NCBI GenBank assembly: GCA_018241665.1
Contig: JAFEDK010000019.1
Location: 135,986-199,985, forward strand
Source: Pseudomonadota bacterium
GTDB lineage: Bacteria; Pseudomonadota; Gammaproteobacteria; Burkholderiales; Rhodocyclaceae
Direction of reading: 5' to 3'
Length of the DNA: 64,000 nucleotides
Shown: one piece after another, positions 56,541-64,000 of the stretch
Layout: every line of letters starts with the position of its first letter
How positions within the stretch are numbered: position 1 is the stretch's first letter
Notes under the pieces: generated by a model
What the model saw: only the letters and a program-made list of their open reading frames with translations
Databases searched by the model: none
What the model was told of the DNA's origin: nothing
Program-made: the position numbers and the translations under genes

Positions 56541-57410
56541 TCAATCCCCGCCCAGTTCCTCGAGTCGGGCAGCCTCCTGGCGAGCCCGCCGTTCGGCATC
56601 TTCATCCTTCGCCGCGTCAATGACCTGCATGACTTCATCCAGGTCCACGTCCCGCACCGCCTCCTCGAAACGGCCCGTCAGAAGGCTTTCCGGGTGAAGC
56701 GCACCGGTCTCGTAAAGGGACCAGATCTCAGGGCCGTAGCGGGTCTCCAGCAACACCGGAGCGAACTGGCCGAAGTAGCTGGCCAGGTTGTCCACGTCCC
56801 GCTCCAGCATCCGCCTGGCGTTGTTGTTGGCCGCGGCATCCACCGCCTGGGGCAGGTCGATGATGACCGGGCCGTTTGCATCCACCAGCACGTTGTACTC
56901 GGACAGGTCGCCGTGCACGATGCCGGCGCACAGCATGCGCACCACCTCGCGGATCAGGGCCGCGTGGTAGGCAAGCGCCTCCTCCTCGCTCAACGCCAGG
57001 TCATTGAGGCGCGGCGCCGGCTCGCCATCCTCGTCGGCCACCAGTTCCATCAGCAGCACGCCCTCATGGAACTGGTAGGGCTCGGGCACCCGCACGCCCG
57101 CCGCAGCGAGGCGGCGCAGCGCATCCACCTCGGCGTGCTGCCAGGCGGCCTCCTGCTCCTCGCGGCCGTAGCGGGAACGCTTGGCCATCGCTCGGGCCTG
57201 GCGGCTGTTCTTCACCTTGCGGCCCTCGGTGTAATCCACCGCGGTGTGGAAGCCACGCTTGTTGGCCTCCTTGTACACCTTGGCACAACGGATCTCTTCG
57301 CCGCACTGGACGACGTAGACCATGGCCTCCTTGCCACTCATCAACTGACGCAGCACGCCGTCCACTAGCCCGTCGGCGACCAGCGGTTCGATTCGGCTCG
57401 GTGTCTTCAT
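56541..57410 (-). CDS. RIO1-like serine kinase
   Basis: A 289-residue RIO-family kinase. SGKEAMVYVVQCGEEIRCAKV holds the nucleotide-binding strands, the catalytic loop is HGDLSEYNVLVD and the metal-binding motif is IIDLPQAVD. RIO kinases in bacteria have unclear targets. Start at ATG 57410, with GGAGAGG 6-7 nt before it. A 35-residue ORF similar to the YcaO N-terminus overlaps the start by ATGA. The C-terminus is rich in Asp/Glu/Arg. Confidence 0.9.
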   Translation of the reverse strand: MKTPSRIEPLVADGLVDGVLRQLMSGKEAMVYVVQCGEEIRCAKVYKEANKRGFHTAVDYTEGRKVKNSRQARAMAKRSRYGREEQEAAWQHAEVDALRRLAAAGVRVPEPYQFHEGVLLMELVADEDGEPAPRLNDLALSEEEALAYHAALIREVVRMLCAGIVHGDLSEYNVLVDANGPVIIDLPQAVDAAANNNARRMLERDVDNLASYFGQFAPVLLETRYGPEIWSLYETGALHPESLLTGRFEEAVRDVDLDEVMQVIDAAKDEDAERRARQEAARLEELGGD

Positions 57411-57514
57411 ACGCGCCTCTCCGGGTGCGGCCTGGCGCCGGCCTCCAGCAACCGGGTGACGATGGAGGATTCGATGGGGGCATCCTTGCCGGGGATGGAG
57501 CTTTGGAATTGCAT
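57407..57514 (-). pseudogene. Micro-ORF resembling the N-terminus of YcaO, upstream of the RIO kinase
   Basis: A 35-codon frame, MQFQSSIPGKDAPIESSI followed by VTRLLEAGARPH, starts at ATG 57514, 8 nt after AGGA, and its TGA overlaps the ATG of the RIO kinase gene. The FIPGKDA-x-x-E-x-SI pattern is that of the N-terminus of the YcaO family (from memory: E. coli YcaO begins MTQTFIPGKDAALEDSI). It is therefore either a truncated ycaO remnant or a retained leader that couples translation to the kinase. Confidence 0.55.
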
Positions 57515-57674
57515 GGGGTGATCCTGCGGGATGCTGCGTGAAAAAGGCTGCCGACAGTGCCACCGGATGAACGACCGGCACATGCGGGAAGAGACAGGGG
57601 AAAAACGGCGGGGCACAGCGAAAGCATGCAGCGCCCGAATAAAGCGCGAGGCGGCGATTATCCCGCATCCGGCC

Positions 57675-58076
57675 CTATTCGACACGCCCCCGGCCAGCCT
57701 TGACGGCACTACGGCGTGCCTTGCCCTCCAGCCGGCGGGTCACCGACCCACGGGTCGGCCTGGTCGCACGCCGCGCCTTCGGCACCACGGCGACACTATC
57801 GACCAGCGCCTGCAGGCGGCCCAGGGCCTCGGCGCGGTTCTTGTCGAGGCTGCGGTACTCCTGGGCCTTGATGATGACCACCCCACTCTTGCTGATGCGC
57901 TGGTCACCCAACTGGAGCAGACGCTCCTTGAAGGCGTCAGGGAGCGACGAAGCGACAATGTCGAAACGCAGATGCACCGCCGTCGACACCTTGTTGACGT
58001 TTTGCCCACCGGCCCCCTGGGCACGGATGGCGGTGAATTCGACTTCGTCGTCGGACACGTGGAAAGAGGGGCACAT
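57675..58076 (-). CDS. arfB: Peptidyl-tRNA hydrolase ArfB (ribosome rescue)
   Basis: A protein of about 133 residues. The catalytic GGQ motif is in [20 protein letters not shown]. The C-terminal 35 residues are basic ([20 protein letters not shown]), as needed to enter the empty mRNA channel of stalled ribosomes. It frees peptides without a stop codon. A GTG 9 nt upstream (58085) is an alternative start. Confidence 0.93.
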   Translation of the reverse strand: MCPSFHVSDDEVEFTAIRAQGAGGQNVNKVSTAVHLRFDIVASSLPDAFKERLLQLGDQRISKSGVVIIKAQEYRSLDKNRAEALGRLQALVDSVAVVPKARRATRPTRGSVTRRLEGKARRSAVKAGRGRVE

Positions 58077-58115
58077 CGCTGCCACTTTACCCGATGCGCG
58101 GCCCCCGGCGCCCCG

Positions 58116-58529
58116 TCACGACGCCACGGTCACCATCCACAGCACCCCGAAACGGTCCGTCACCATGCCGAAACAGGGTGACCAGAAAGTCTTGCCGAGC
58201 GGCATCTGCACCTGCCCGCCCTCCGCCAGGGCCGTAAAGAATTTCTCGGCCACCGCGGGATCGGCTGGCGCGACGGACAAGGCGAAGCCCTGGAACGGCG
58301 TACTGCCCTGGCAGCGCCCGTCGGAGGCCATCACCAGAGCGTCGCCGATGCGGAAACTGCAGTGCAGAACCTTGTCTTCCGAACCCGGCGGCAGCATGCC
58401 CGGCGGCGGCGGTTCGGGGTTGTCCCGGTTGCGCATCAGCATGTCCACCTGGGCACCGAGAGCGTGCTGGTAGAACTGGACGGCCTCTTCGCAGCGGCCA
58501 TCGAAGAACAGGTAGGGATTCACTTGCAT
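58116..58529 (-). CDS. VOC/PhnB-like glyoxalase-fold protein
   Basis: A 137-residue member of the PhnB/VOC group: MQVNPYLFFDGRCEEAVQFY, then LHCSFRIGDALVMASDG and FWSPCFGMVTDRFGVLWMV at the C-terminus. The fold usually binds a metal, but the function of this subgroup is unknown. AGGAGG lies about 7 nt before ATG 58529. It is divergent to the rlmN-like gene. Confidence 0.88.
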   Translation of the reverse strand: MQVNPYLFFDGRCEEAVQFYQHALGAQVDMLMRNRDNPEPPPPGMLPPGSEDKVLHCSFRIGDALVMASDGRCQGSTPFQGFALSVAPADPAVAEKFFTALAEGGQVQMPLGKTFWSPCFGMVTDRFGVLWMVTVAS

Positions 58530-58673
58530 CGCAAGCCTCCTTGTCAGGGCTTGGGCCGGAGGCCCAATGGTCAAGGTGTAGGCGATAGCGGCGCCGACGT
58601 CCACCGAGAGAGCGCTCATCATGGTCGATGCGGATGCCGCGGTATCGACCCAGTTGCTATCATTCGCCCCCTC

Positions 58674-59711
58674 ATGCGTATCGAACACCTCCGCCAGCGC
58701 CTTGCCGATCTGGGCGCCAAACCCGTGCATATCCAGCGCGTACTACGCGCGTGGACGCACGCCCTGCCCCTCGACACCGGCCCCTCGCGGCGCGGACCAA
58801 TGCTGCCGCAGGCTGTCGTGGACGCCCTGCCAGCCCTCACCGCAGAGCTCGCCAGCCTGGCCCAGGTACGCTCGGAACACCCCGGCGACGACGGCTCGGC
58901 GCGCCTGCTGGTGCAGCTTGCCGACAAGCAGACGGTGGAGAGCGTGCTGCTGCCGCGAGACGGCCTGTGCGTGTCCAGCCAGGTGGGCTGTGCGGTGGGC
59001 TGCCGCTTCTGCATGACCGGCCGCGACGGCCTGCTGCGCCAGGTCGGCAGCGCCGAGATCGTCGCACAGGTGGTGCTGGCCCGCGCCCGCCGGCACGTGA
59101 AGAAGGTCGTCTTCATGGGCATGGGTGAGCCGGCCCACAACCTGGACAACGTGCTCGAAGCGATCCAGCTTCTCGGCACCGAGGGCGGCATCGGCCACAA
59201 GAACCTGGTGTTCTCGACGGTGGGCGATCCGCGGGTCTTCGAACGCCTGCCGGAAGGCCCGGTGAAACCGGCGCTGGCCCTGTCCCTGCACACCACCCGC
59301 GCCGACCTGCGGGCAGACCTGCTGCCGAAGGCGCCACCGCTGACGCCGGACGAGATCGTCGAACTCGGCGAAGCCTATGCCCGCGCCACCGGCTACCCGA
59401 TCCAGTACCAATGGACGCTGATCGACGGCCTCAACGACACGCCGGAAGAACTCGACGGCATCGTGCGCCTGCTGGCCGGCAAGTACGCGATCATGAACAT
59501 GATCCCCTACAACGCGGTGCCCGACCTGCCCTACCGCCGTCCGGACTGGGACAAGGCTGCTGACATCGCGCGCCAGCTCCACCGCCGCGGCATCCTCACC
59601 AAGCTGCGCAACTCCGCCGGCCAGGACGTGGACGGCGGCTGCGGGCAACTGCGCGCCCGCGTCATCGCCGGTGAGACACCGGTACGCGTGGTACGCCGCC
59701 CGAGCGCCTGA
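58674..59711 (+). CDS. RlmN/Cfr-family radical SAM methyltransferase (short RlmN-like)
   Basis: A 345-residue radical-SAM enzyme of the RlmN/Cfr family. The cluster motif CAVGCRFCMTG and GMGEPAHNLDNVLEAI are diagnostic, and the C-terminal Cys of the dual-cysteine mechanism is present in DVDGGCGQL. It would methylate C2 of an adenosine, as RlmN does at A2503 of 23S rRNA. It is shorter than E. coli RlmN and not next to the usual ndk/pilF genes, so it may be a paralogue with another substrate. No clear ribosome-binding site precedes ATG 58674. Confidence 0.85.
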   Translation: MRIEHLRQRLADLGAKPVHIQRVLRAWTHALPLDTGPSRRGPMLPQAVVDALPALTAELASLAQVRSEHPGDDGSARLLVQLADKQTVESVLLPRDGLCVSSQVGCAVGCRFCMTGRDGLLRQVGSAEIVAQVVLARARRHVKKVVFMGMGEPAHNLDNVLEAIQLLGTEGGIGHKNLVFSTVGDPRVFERLPEGPVKPALALSLHTTRADLRADLLPKAPPLTPDEIVELGEAYARATGYPIQYQWTLIDGLNDTPEELDGIVRLLAGKYAIMNMIPYNAVPDLPYRRPDWDKAADIARQLHRRGILTKLRNSAGQDVDGGCGQLRARVIAGETPVRVVRRPSA

Positions 59712-59734
59712 GCCTTTCCCTCCCGCCCCCGCTC

Positions 59735-59872
59735 TGTCGGGGCGAATTCATTCGCCCGCGGACTTCGGATCACCGACGGCGGGCATATTCATTCGCCCTC
59801 GAACATCCCGCCCCCAACGCTCCTTAGCCTCCCGCCGGCTCATCTCTGCGGGCGAATGAATTCGCCCCTACA
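59735..59872. repeat. Dispersed palindromic repeat cluster, three units (copy D)
   Basis: Three units: a left arm (59735-59763, GGGGCGAATTCATTCGCCC core), a degenerate middle unit (59778-59801, GCGGGCATATTCATTCGCCC, with CATATTC in place of GAATTC) and a right arm (59846-59872, GGGCGAATGAATTCGCCCC core). They follow the rlmN-like gene. Confidence 0.85.
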
Positions 59873-60083
59873 TCCCCCGGTCGATCCACGACCGCATTCC
59901 CCCAAATGGCAGGCAGCGAATACAGTTGCGAATGATAATAACTATCACTTACAATTCTTTCCTGAGTTTTACCGTTTTTGATAAAATCCGGGCTTTCAGC
60001 CAGCCAACGCGTCCTTGTCGTCCATCCGATACGCGCCCAGCCAGCCACGCCGGTTCTCTACTCAAGGCTTCGAAGGAAACGAC
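59873..60083. other. Siderophore-receptor upstream region
   Basis: No gene is seen between copy D and the receptor ATG. The stretch holds the Fur box, an AT-rich promoter region around 59940-59990 (ACAATTC...TTTTGATAAAAT) and the mRNA leader. Confidence 0.5.
59928..59946. promoter_or_regulatory. Fur box upstream of the siderophore receptor
   Basis: GCGAATGATAATAACTATC matches the inverted-repeat Fur consensus GATAATGATAATCATTATC well in its right-hand 15 bases (13 of 15). Iron-bound Fur would repress the downstream TonB receptor. Confidence 0.8.
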
Positions 60084-62195
60084 ATGGCACTGCAACGACG
60101 CCCGCTGGCGCTGGCAATCTCTCTCCTGTGCAGCTCCGGCGCATGGGCCCAGCAATCTACCGAAGCCGATGGCGGTCCGACCTTGTCCGCGGTCAAGGTC
60201 AGCGGCGGTCGTGAGCTGCCGCCGACCTACAACCCGCCCACCGCCACCAGCGCCACCAAGATCGACGCGCCGCTGCGCGACATCCCGCAGACCGTCAATG
60301 TCGTCCCCCAGAGCCTGCTGCGCGACCAGGCCGTGCATTCGCTGCAGGATGTGCTCAAGTCGGTGCCCGGTGTCGGCCTGTCCACCGGCGACGGCCAGCG
60401 TGACCAGGTGACGATCCGCGGCTTCTCGGCGATCGCCGACCAGTTCATCGACGGCCTGCGCGACGACGCGATGTACTTCCGCGACCTGTCCAACGTCGAG
60501 CAGGTGGAAGTCGTCAAAGGGCCGGCATCGGTGCTGTACGGGCGCGGCTCGTCGGGCGGCCTGATCAACCGCATCACCAAGAAGCCCGGCATGGACCGCA
60601 GCGAAGTCAGCCTTCAGGTTGGCAGCTGGAACCAGCGCCGCGGCGAGGTGGATCTGGCCCGCAAGTTCGACGACAGCGGCGTGGCCTTTCGCGTCACCGG
60701 CGCCATCGAGCGCAGCGACAGCTACCGCGACATGCAGTTTCTGGAACGCGAGGCCTTCGCGCCGTCGCTGTCCTTCCAGCTCGGCAGCCAGACCAGGCTG
60801 CTGATCCAGGCCGAATACCTGTCCGACCGCCGCCTGACCGACTTCGGCATTCCGGCCTACCAGGGCCGGCCGGTGAACGTACCCGCCAGCACCTACTACG
60901 GCGCCGCCAACGCCCGCGACGCGGACTACACGCAGACCCGCGTGTCGGCCATCGGCTTCACGCTGGACCACCGCTTCGACGAAGCCTGGTCGGTACGCAA
61001 CGCCTTCCGTTATTACGACTACACGCTGGACCGCAACAACACCCTGGTCGGCGCCGTCAATGAGAAGGCCCTGACCGCCTCCCTCAACCGCAGCAACGTG
61101 CGGCGCCAGGAAGACGGCTACTTCAACCAGACCGAACTGGTCCAGAAGACCACGCTGGCCGGCATGCCCCATCAGCTGCTGTACGGCGTCGAGGTCAGCC
61201 AGCAGACCAAGGACCAGCTGTTCCGCACCCAGAACAACATCGCCACGGTGTCGCTGTTCAACCCGGTGCTGCCGGTGCTGCCCTTCAACGTGAGCGCCGC
61301 ACCGTCCACCAACAACGTCGGCATCATGTCGGTGAGCAGCGCCTACATCCAGGACCTGGCCACCCTGTCCCAGAACTGGAAGGCCCTCGCCGGCCTGCGC
61401 TACGACCGCTTCCAGCAGACGACCCGCGAGCGCCGGGCCGGCCAGTCCAACCTGGAGCGCACCGACAGCGCGCTGAGCCCGCGCGCCGGCCTGGTCTATC
61501 AGCCGACCCAGGACCGTTCCTACTACGCGTCCTGGAGCAAATCCTTCCAGCCGTCGGGCGAGAGCTTCCCGCTGGCCGCCAACAACGCCAGCATCGCGCC
61601 GGAGGAAACCACCAACCAGGAGATCGGCGCCAAGTTCGACTTCTTCAACGGCCTTGCGTCCGCCACCGCATCGGCTTTCCGGCTCGAGCGCACCAACATC
61701 AAGACCACCGATCCGACCACCAACGTCCTGATGCCCCTCGGCGTGCAGCGCACCAACGGCATCGAGCTGAGCTTCTCCGGCGATCTGCCCCACGGCTGGC
61801 AGCTGTGGTCCGGCTACGCCTGGCTGGATGCGCGCATGGTGTCGTCGATCGCCATGGACGCCGGCCAGGCGGTGCAGGGCAAGCGCCCGACGCTGACGCC
61901 GGAACACAGCGCCAACCTGTGGCTGACCAAGGCCCTCGGCAGCGGCTTTGGCGCCGGCGCCGGCCTGAACTACGTCGGCGACCGCTTCGCCAACCCGGGC
62001 AACACCGTCACGCTGCCGTCCTACACGACCGTCGATGCGATGGCCTATTACCGCGTCAAGGGCCTCGACCTGCAGCTCAACCTGACCAACCTGTTCGACC
62101 GCAAGTACATCGTCGCCGGCCACGGCAGCAATGCCAACCTGAACCTGCCGGGCGCCCCGCGCGCCGTGCAGCTGACCGCCCGCTACGCCTTCTGA
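60084..62195 (+). CDS. TonB-dependent siderophore receptor
   Basis: A 703-residue outer-membrane receptor: signal peptide (ALAISLLCSSGAWAQ), a plug domain (DIPQTVNVVPQSLLRDQA, VEVVKGPASVLYGRGSSGGL) and a 22-strand barrel ending in the terminal aromatic ARYAF. It most resembles the ferric-siderophore (FhuA/FpvA-like) group. A Fur box lies about 140 bp upstream. AAGGA lies 6 nt before ATG 60084. The PepSY membrane protein gene follows 10 bp later. Confidence 0.94.
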   Translation: MALQRRPLALAISLLCSSGAWAQQSTEADGGPTLSAVKVSGGRELPPTYNPPTATSATKIDAPLRDIPQTVNVVPQSLLRDQAVHSLQDVLKSVPGVGLSTGDGQRDQVTIRGFSAIADQFIDGLRDDAMYFRDLSNVEQVEVVKGPASVLYGRGSSGGLINRITKKPGMDRSEVSLQVGSWNQRRGEVDLARKFDDSGVAFRVTGAIERSDSYRDMQFLEREAFAPSLSFQLGSQTRLLIQAEYLSDRRLTDFGIPAYQGRPVNVPASTYYGAANARDADYTQTRVSAIGFTLDHRFDEAWSVRNAFRYYDYTLDRNNTLVGAVNEKALTASLNRSNVRRQEDGYFNQTELVQKTTLAGMPHQLLYGVEVSQQTKDQLFRTQNNIATVSLFNPVLPVLPFNVSAAPSTNNVGIMSVSSAYIQDLATLSQNWKALAGLRYDRFQQTTRERRAGQSNLERTDSALSPRAGLVYQPTQDRSYYASWSKSFQPSGESFPLAANNASIAPEETTNQEIGAKFDFFNGLASATASAFRLERTNIKTTDPTTNVLMPLGVQRTNGIELSFSGDLPHGWQLWSGYAWLDARMVSSIAMDAGQAVQGKRPTLTPEHSANLWLTKALGSGFGAGAGLNYVGDRFANPGNTVTLPSYTTVDAMAYYRVKGLDLQLNLTNLFDRKYIVAGHGSNANLNLPGAPRAVQLTARYAF

Positions 62196-62205
62196 GGACT
62201 GCCCG

Positions 62206-62904
62206 ATGCCTTCCAGCGACACCGCTGTCCTCGACGGCAAGCCTTCTGCCGCCACGCCACACGCCGCCGGAGCCCGCCCGCGGCGCCGCAGCCGGCGCGC
62301 GGTGTTCCTCGGCTGGCTGCGCAAGATCCATCTCTACGTCGGGCTGTGGGGTGCCGCGCTGGGGCTGCTGTTCGGCGCCACCGGCATCCTGCTCAACCAC
62401 CGGGCAGTGCTCAAGATCCCGGTGGAGAAGACTGTACAGACGACGGTCCAGCTGCAGCTGCCGCGGGCTTTCGGCAGCCCCGACGAACTCGCCGGCTGGC
62501 TGCGTGATGAGCTGGGTTTCAGCGCGGGGCAGGTCACCCAGGTGAAGACCCAGCCAGCCCGCTCGGTGGTCTGGGCCGACCGGGACGTGGCCCAGCCGGA
62601 GCGCTGGAGCGTCGGCCTGCAGACGCCGACCCGCGGGGTCAGCGCCGAGTATTTCGTCGGCAACCGCTTCGTGAAGCTGGACCAGTCGGACGCCACGCCG
62701 ATCGGCACCCTCACGCGGCTGCACATGGCGGTCGGCGCCAGCGCCTTCTGGGTGCTGCTGTCCGACACCATCGCCGGAAGCCTGATCCTGCTGTCGATCA
62801 CCGGCCTGCTGCTGTGGACGCAGTTCCACCCGCTGCGCACCACCGCCGTACTGACCAGCCTCGGCGCGCTTGCCGCCGCCAGCTGGTTCATGTGGTCGGT
62901 GTGA
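62206..62904 (+). CDS. PepSY-associated membrane protein
   Basis: A 232-residue protein with an Arg-rich cytoplasmic N-terminus (RPRRRSRRA), a first membrane segment (GLWGAALGLLFGATGILL) with a nearby HLYVGLWG, a periplasmic PepSY-like region, and two further membrane segments near the C-terminus (SAFWVLLSDTIAGSLILLSI and LGALAAASWFMWSV). Such proteins often sit next to siderophore receptors and may act as ferric-siderophore reductases, which is inference. It is co-transcribed with the receptor. Confidence 0.82.
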   Translation: MPSSDTAVLDGKPSAATPHAAGARPRRRSRRAVFLGWLRKIHLYVGLWGAALGLLFGATGILLNHRAVLKIPVEKTVQTTVQLQLPRAFGSPDELAGWLRDELGFSAGQVTQVKTQPARSVVWADRDVAQPERWSVGLQTPTRGVSAEYFVGNRFVKLDQSDATPIGTLTRLHMAVGASAFWVLLSDTIAGSLILLSITGLLLWTQFHPLRTTAVLTSLGALAAASWFMWSV

Positions 62905-62959
62905 CACGGACCACCGGGGACGCCAGCCCAGTCCAGGTCACGACCTTGTGGGGGCTCCC

Positions 62960-63027
62960 GTTGGGGCGAATTCATTCGCCCACGGCTTTCGTTCAACCGA
63001 CTGCGGGCGAATGAATTCGCCCCAACG
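62960..63027. repeat. Dispersed palindromic repeat, inverted pair (copy E)
   Basis: Left arm GTTGGGGCGAATTCATTCGC with CC (62960-62981) and right arm GGGCGAATGAATTCGCCCCA with AC (63004-63025) are perfect inverted copies of each other in their core, between the convergent PepSY and YejK genes. Confidence 0.88.
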
Positions 63028-63032
63028 CCGCC

Positions 63033-64000
63033 TTACTCCTCCAGCAGCAGCTTCTTGAGGCTCTCCGGCACGTTGGTCAGCACCAGCGTGTTGCTGGCCT
63101 TGTCGTACTGCACCGCGCCAGAGCGCAGGCCGCTGCGCTCGAACTCCAGCTTCCAGTCTTCGGCGCTGGCCCGGAAGCGGATCAGGGGCTTCAGGGCGCG
63201 CTTGTCCGGCACGAAGCCACTGGCCAGGTCGAGGGCTTCGTCCTGCAGGGTTTCGCTGAGTTTCTGCGGCGCGTCGGGGAAGATCTGGCTCGCCACCGAC
63301 TGCAGGTCGAGGGCCGCGCCGCTCTCGCCCATCTCCTCCAGCACCAGGTGGGCGCGTTCGAGCAGTTCGTCGCGCTCGCGGGTTTCCAGCTGCTGGGTGT
63401 CGGCAAAATGGCTCAGGGTCTCGACCAGCTTCTTGGTCTCCTTGAGCGCGATCACCACGTCGGTACAGCCGAGGAAGCGCTTGAACCAGCCGGCCAGGTC
63501 GCCGCGTCCCTTCAGGAAGGCGATGTAGCGCTCGGCGCCGTTCTGCCAGGCCGTGATGTCGATGCGCCCGGCCACCTGCAGCGCACCGAAGTCCAGGTGC
63601 GGGCTGTCGTGGATGCTCAGGCCGTCGCCGATCACCGTGCCGAGGGTCTCCTGCAGCAGGGCGACGTACAGGCAGTCGGCGCCGAAGATGGTGGCGCGGG
63701 CGATCAGCACGTAGCCGCCGTCGTCCACCTTGTCCTCGTCGAGGCGCTGCTGCAGGTGGGTCACCATCTCGCGGGACAGGGTCGCGAAATCCATGCTGCC
63801 GTCCACCGCGTGCTCGCGCACCAGGCGCGGCATCGGAAAGGCCCGCTCGTCCTTCTCGAACCAGCCGTAGCCCTTGCCCGGCCGCTCGGCGAAGTGCCGG
63901 CACAGCCGCTCCATCAGGCGCGCGGCGGGTTCGTCGACGGGATTGGAGGCCGGCCGCAGCTCGACCGTGGACGCGCCTTCGGCGGCCCGGATCAGGCGAT
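63033..64000 (-). CDS. Nucleoid-associated protein, YejK/NdpA family (5' end outside the window)
   Basis: The frame is open to the right edge, so the gene's start lies beyond base 64000; at least 320 residues are visible. The YejK/NdpA family is suggested by the N-terminal RLIRAAEGASTVELRP region, FGADCLYVALLQE, and IHDSPHLDFGALQVAGRID, and by a C-terminal region of about the right length. Members bind DNA and associate with the nucleoid. It converges on the PepSY gene, with repeat copy E between them. Confidence 0.85.
   Translation of the reverse strand, partial: RLIRAAEGASTVELRPASNPVDEPAARLMERLCRHFAERPGKGYGWFEKDERAFPMPRLVREHAVDGSMDFATLSREMVTHLQQRLDEDKVDDGGYVLIARATIFGADCLYVALLQETLGTVIGDGLSIHDSPHLDFGALQVAGRIDITAWQNGAERYIAFLKGRGDLAGWFKRFLGCTDVVIALKETKKLVETLSHFADTQQLETRERDELLERAHLVLEEMGESGAALDLQSVASQIFPDAPQKLSETLQDEALDLASGFVPDKRALKPLIRFRASAEDWKLEFERSGLRSGAVQYDKASNTLVLTNVPESLKKLLLEE

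Overview
The window reads as chromosomal DNA from a high-GC betaproteobacterium, most likely of the order Rhodocyclales (Azospira/Dechloromonas-like). That placement is inferred from gene content and order: the pilMNOPQ-aroK-aroB-dgt-gltBD block, spoT-rpoZ-gmk-yicC, a kinase/phosphatase pair followed by rph-rdgB-hemW, the proteobacterial gshA-gshB pair, a DUF3460 gene and a metX-metW pair. No rRNA or tRNA gene was recognised.

Region 1 (1 to about 8.83 kb) is an accessory island of visibly lower GC and different codon use. After the tail of a gene cut by the window edge, a promoter with an inverted repeat drives a tightly packed seven-gene operon on the + strand: a small HTH regulator, a NADAR-family N-glycosidase, a SIS isomerase/HAD phosphatase fusion, a phosphoribosyltransferase-like protein (PRTase-CE type), an AAA-type ATPase, an unrecognised Rossmann-like protein and a PfkB sugar/nucleoside kinase with a CPVCG insertion. 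Most junctions overlap by 1-4 bases, so the genes are probably translationally coupled. The recognisable enzymes all act on ribose phosphates or N-glycosidic bonds. I read it as a nucleotide-based conflict (defence) or small-molecule system. It ends at the 3' end of glmS, the classic Tn7 landing site, and two 17-bp direct repeats there look like a transposon end.

Region 2 (8.86-24.3 kb) holds amino-sugar synthesis (glmS, glmU), a MaoC-phosphotransacetylase fusion with acetate kinase, a bidirectional terminator, glutamate synthase (gltD, gltB), dgt, aroB and aroK. Region 3 (24.3-31.5 kb) is the pilMNOPQ type IV pilus operon, with a large Ig-like lipoprotein gene lying between pilQ and aroK. 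Region 4 (31.6-37.5 kb) has a class A penicillin-binding protein, cyaY, an lptM-like lipoprotein, lysA, an exonuclease/GIY-YIG fusion and a DUF3460 gene.

Region 5 (37.5-46 kb) carries spoT, rpoZ, gmk and yicC on the minus strand and, divergently, a Ser/Thr kinase, PP2C phosphatase, rph, rdgB and hemW. Region 6 (46-53.3 kb) has a solitary adenine methyltransferase, gshA, gshB, apbE and a three-gene regulatory PTS (EIIA-Man, HPr, EI). Region 7 (53.3-64 kb) has a SAM-II riboswitch with terminator in front of metX, then metW, a Dyp peroxidase, a RIO-like kinase preceded by a ycaO-like micro-ORF, arfB, a VOC protein, an rlmN-like gene, a Fur-box-controlled TonB siderophore receptor, a PepSY membrane protein and the 3' part of a YejK/NdpA gene.

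A dispersed palindromic repeat with the core GCGAATTCATTCGC sits in five intergenic gaps (about 15.0, 35.8, 53.4, 59.8 and 63.0 kb), usually as an inverted pair. It is absent from the island.
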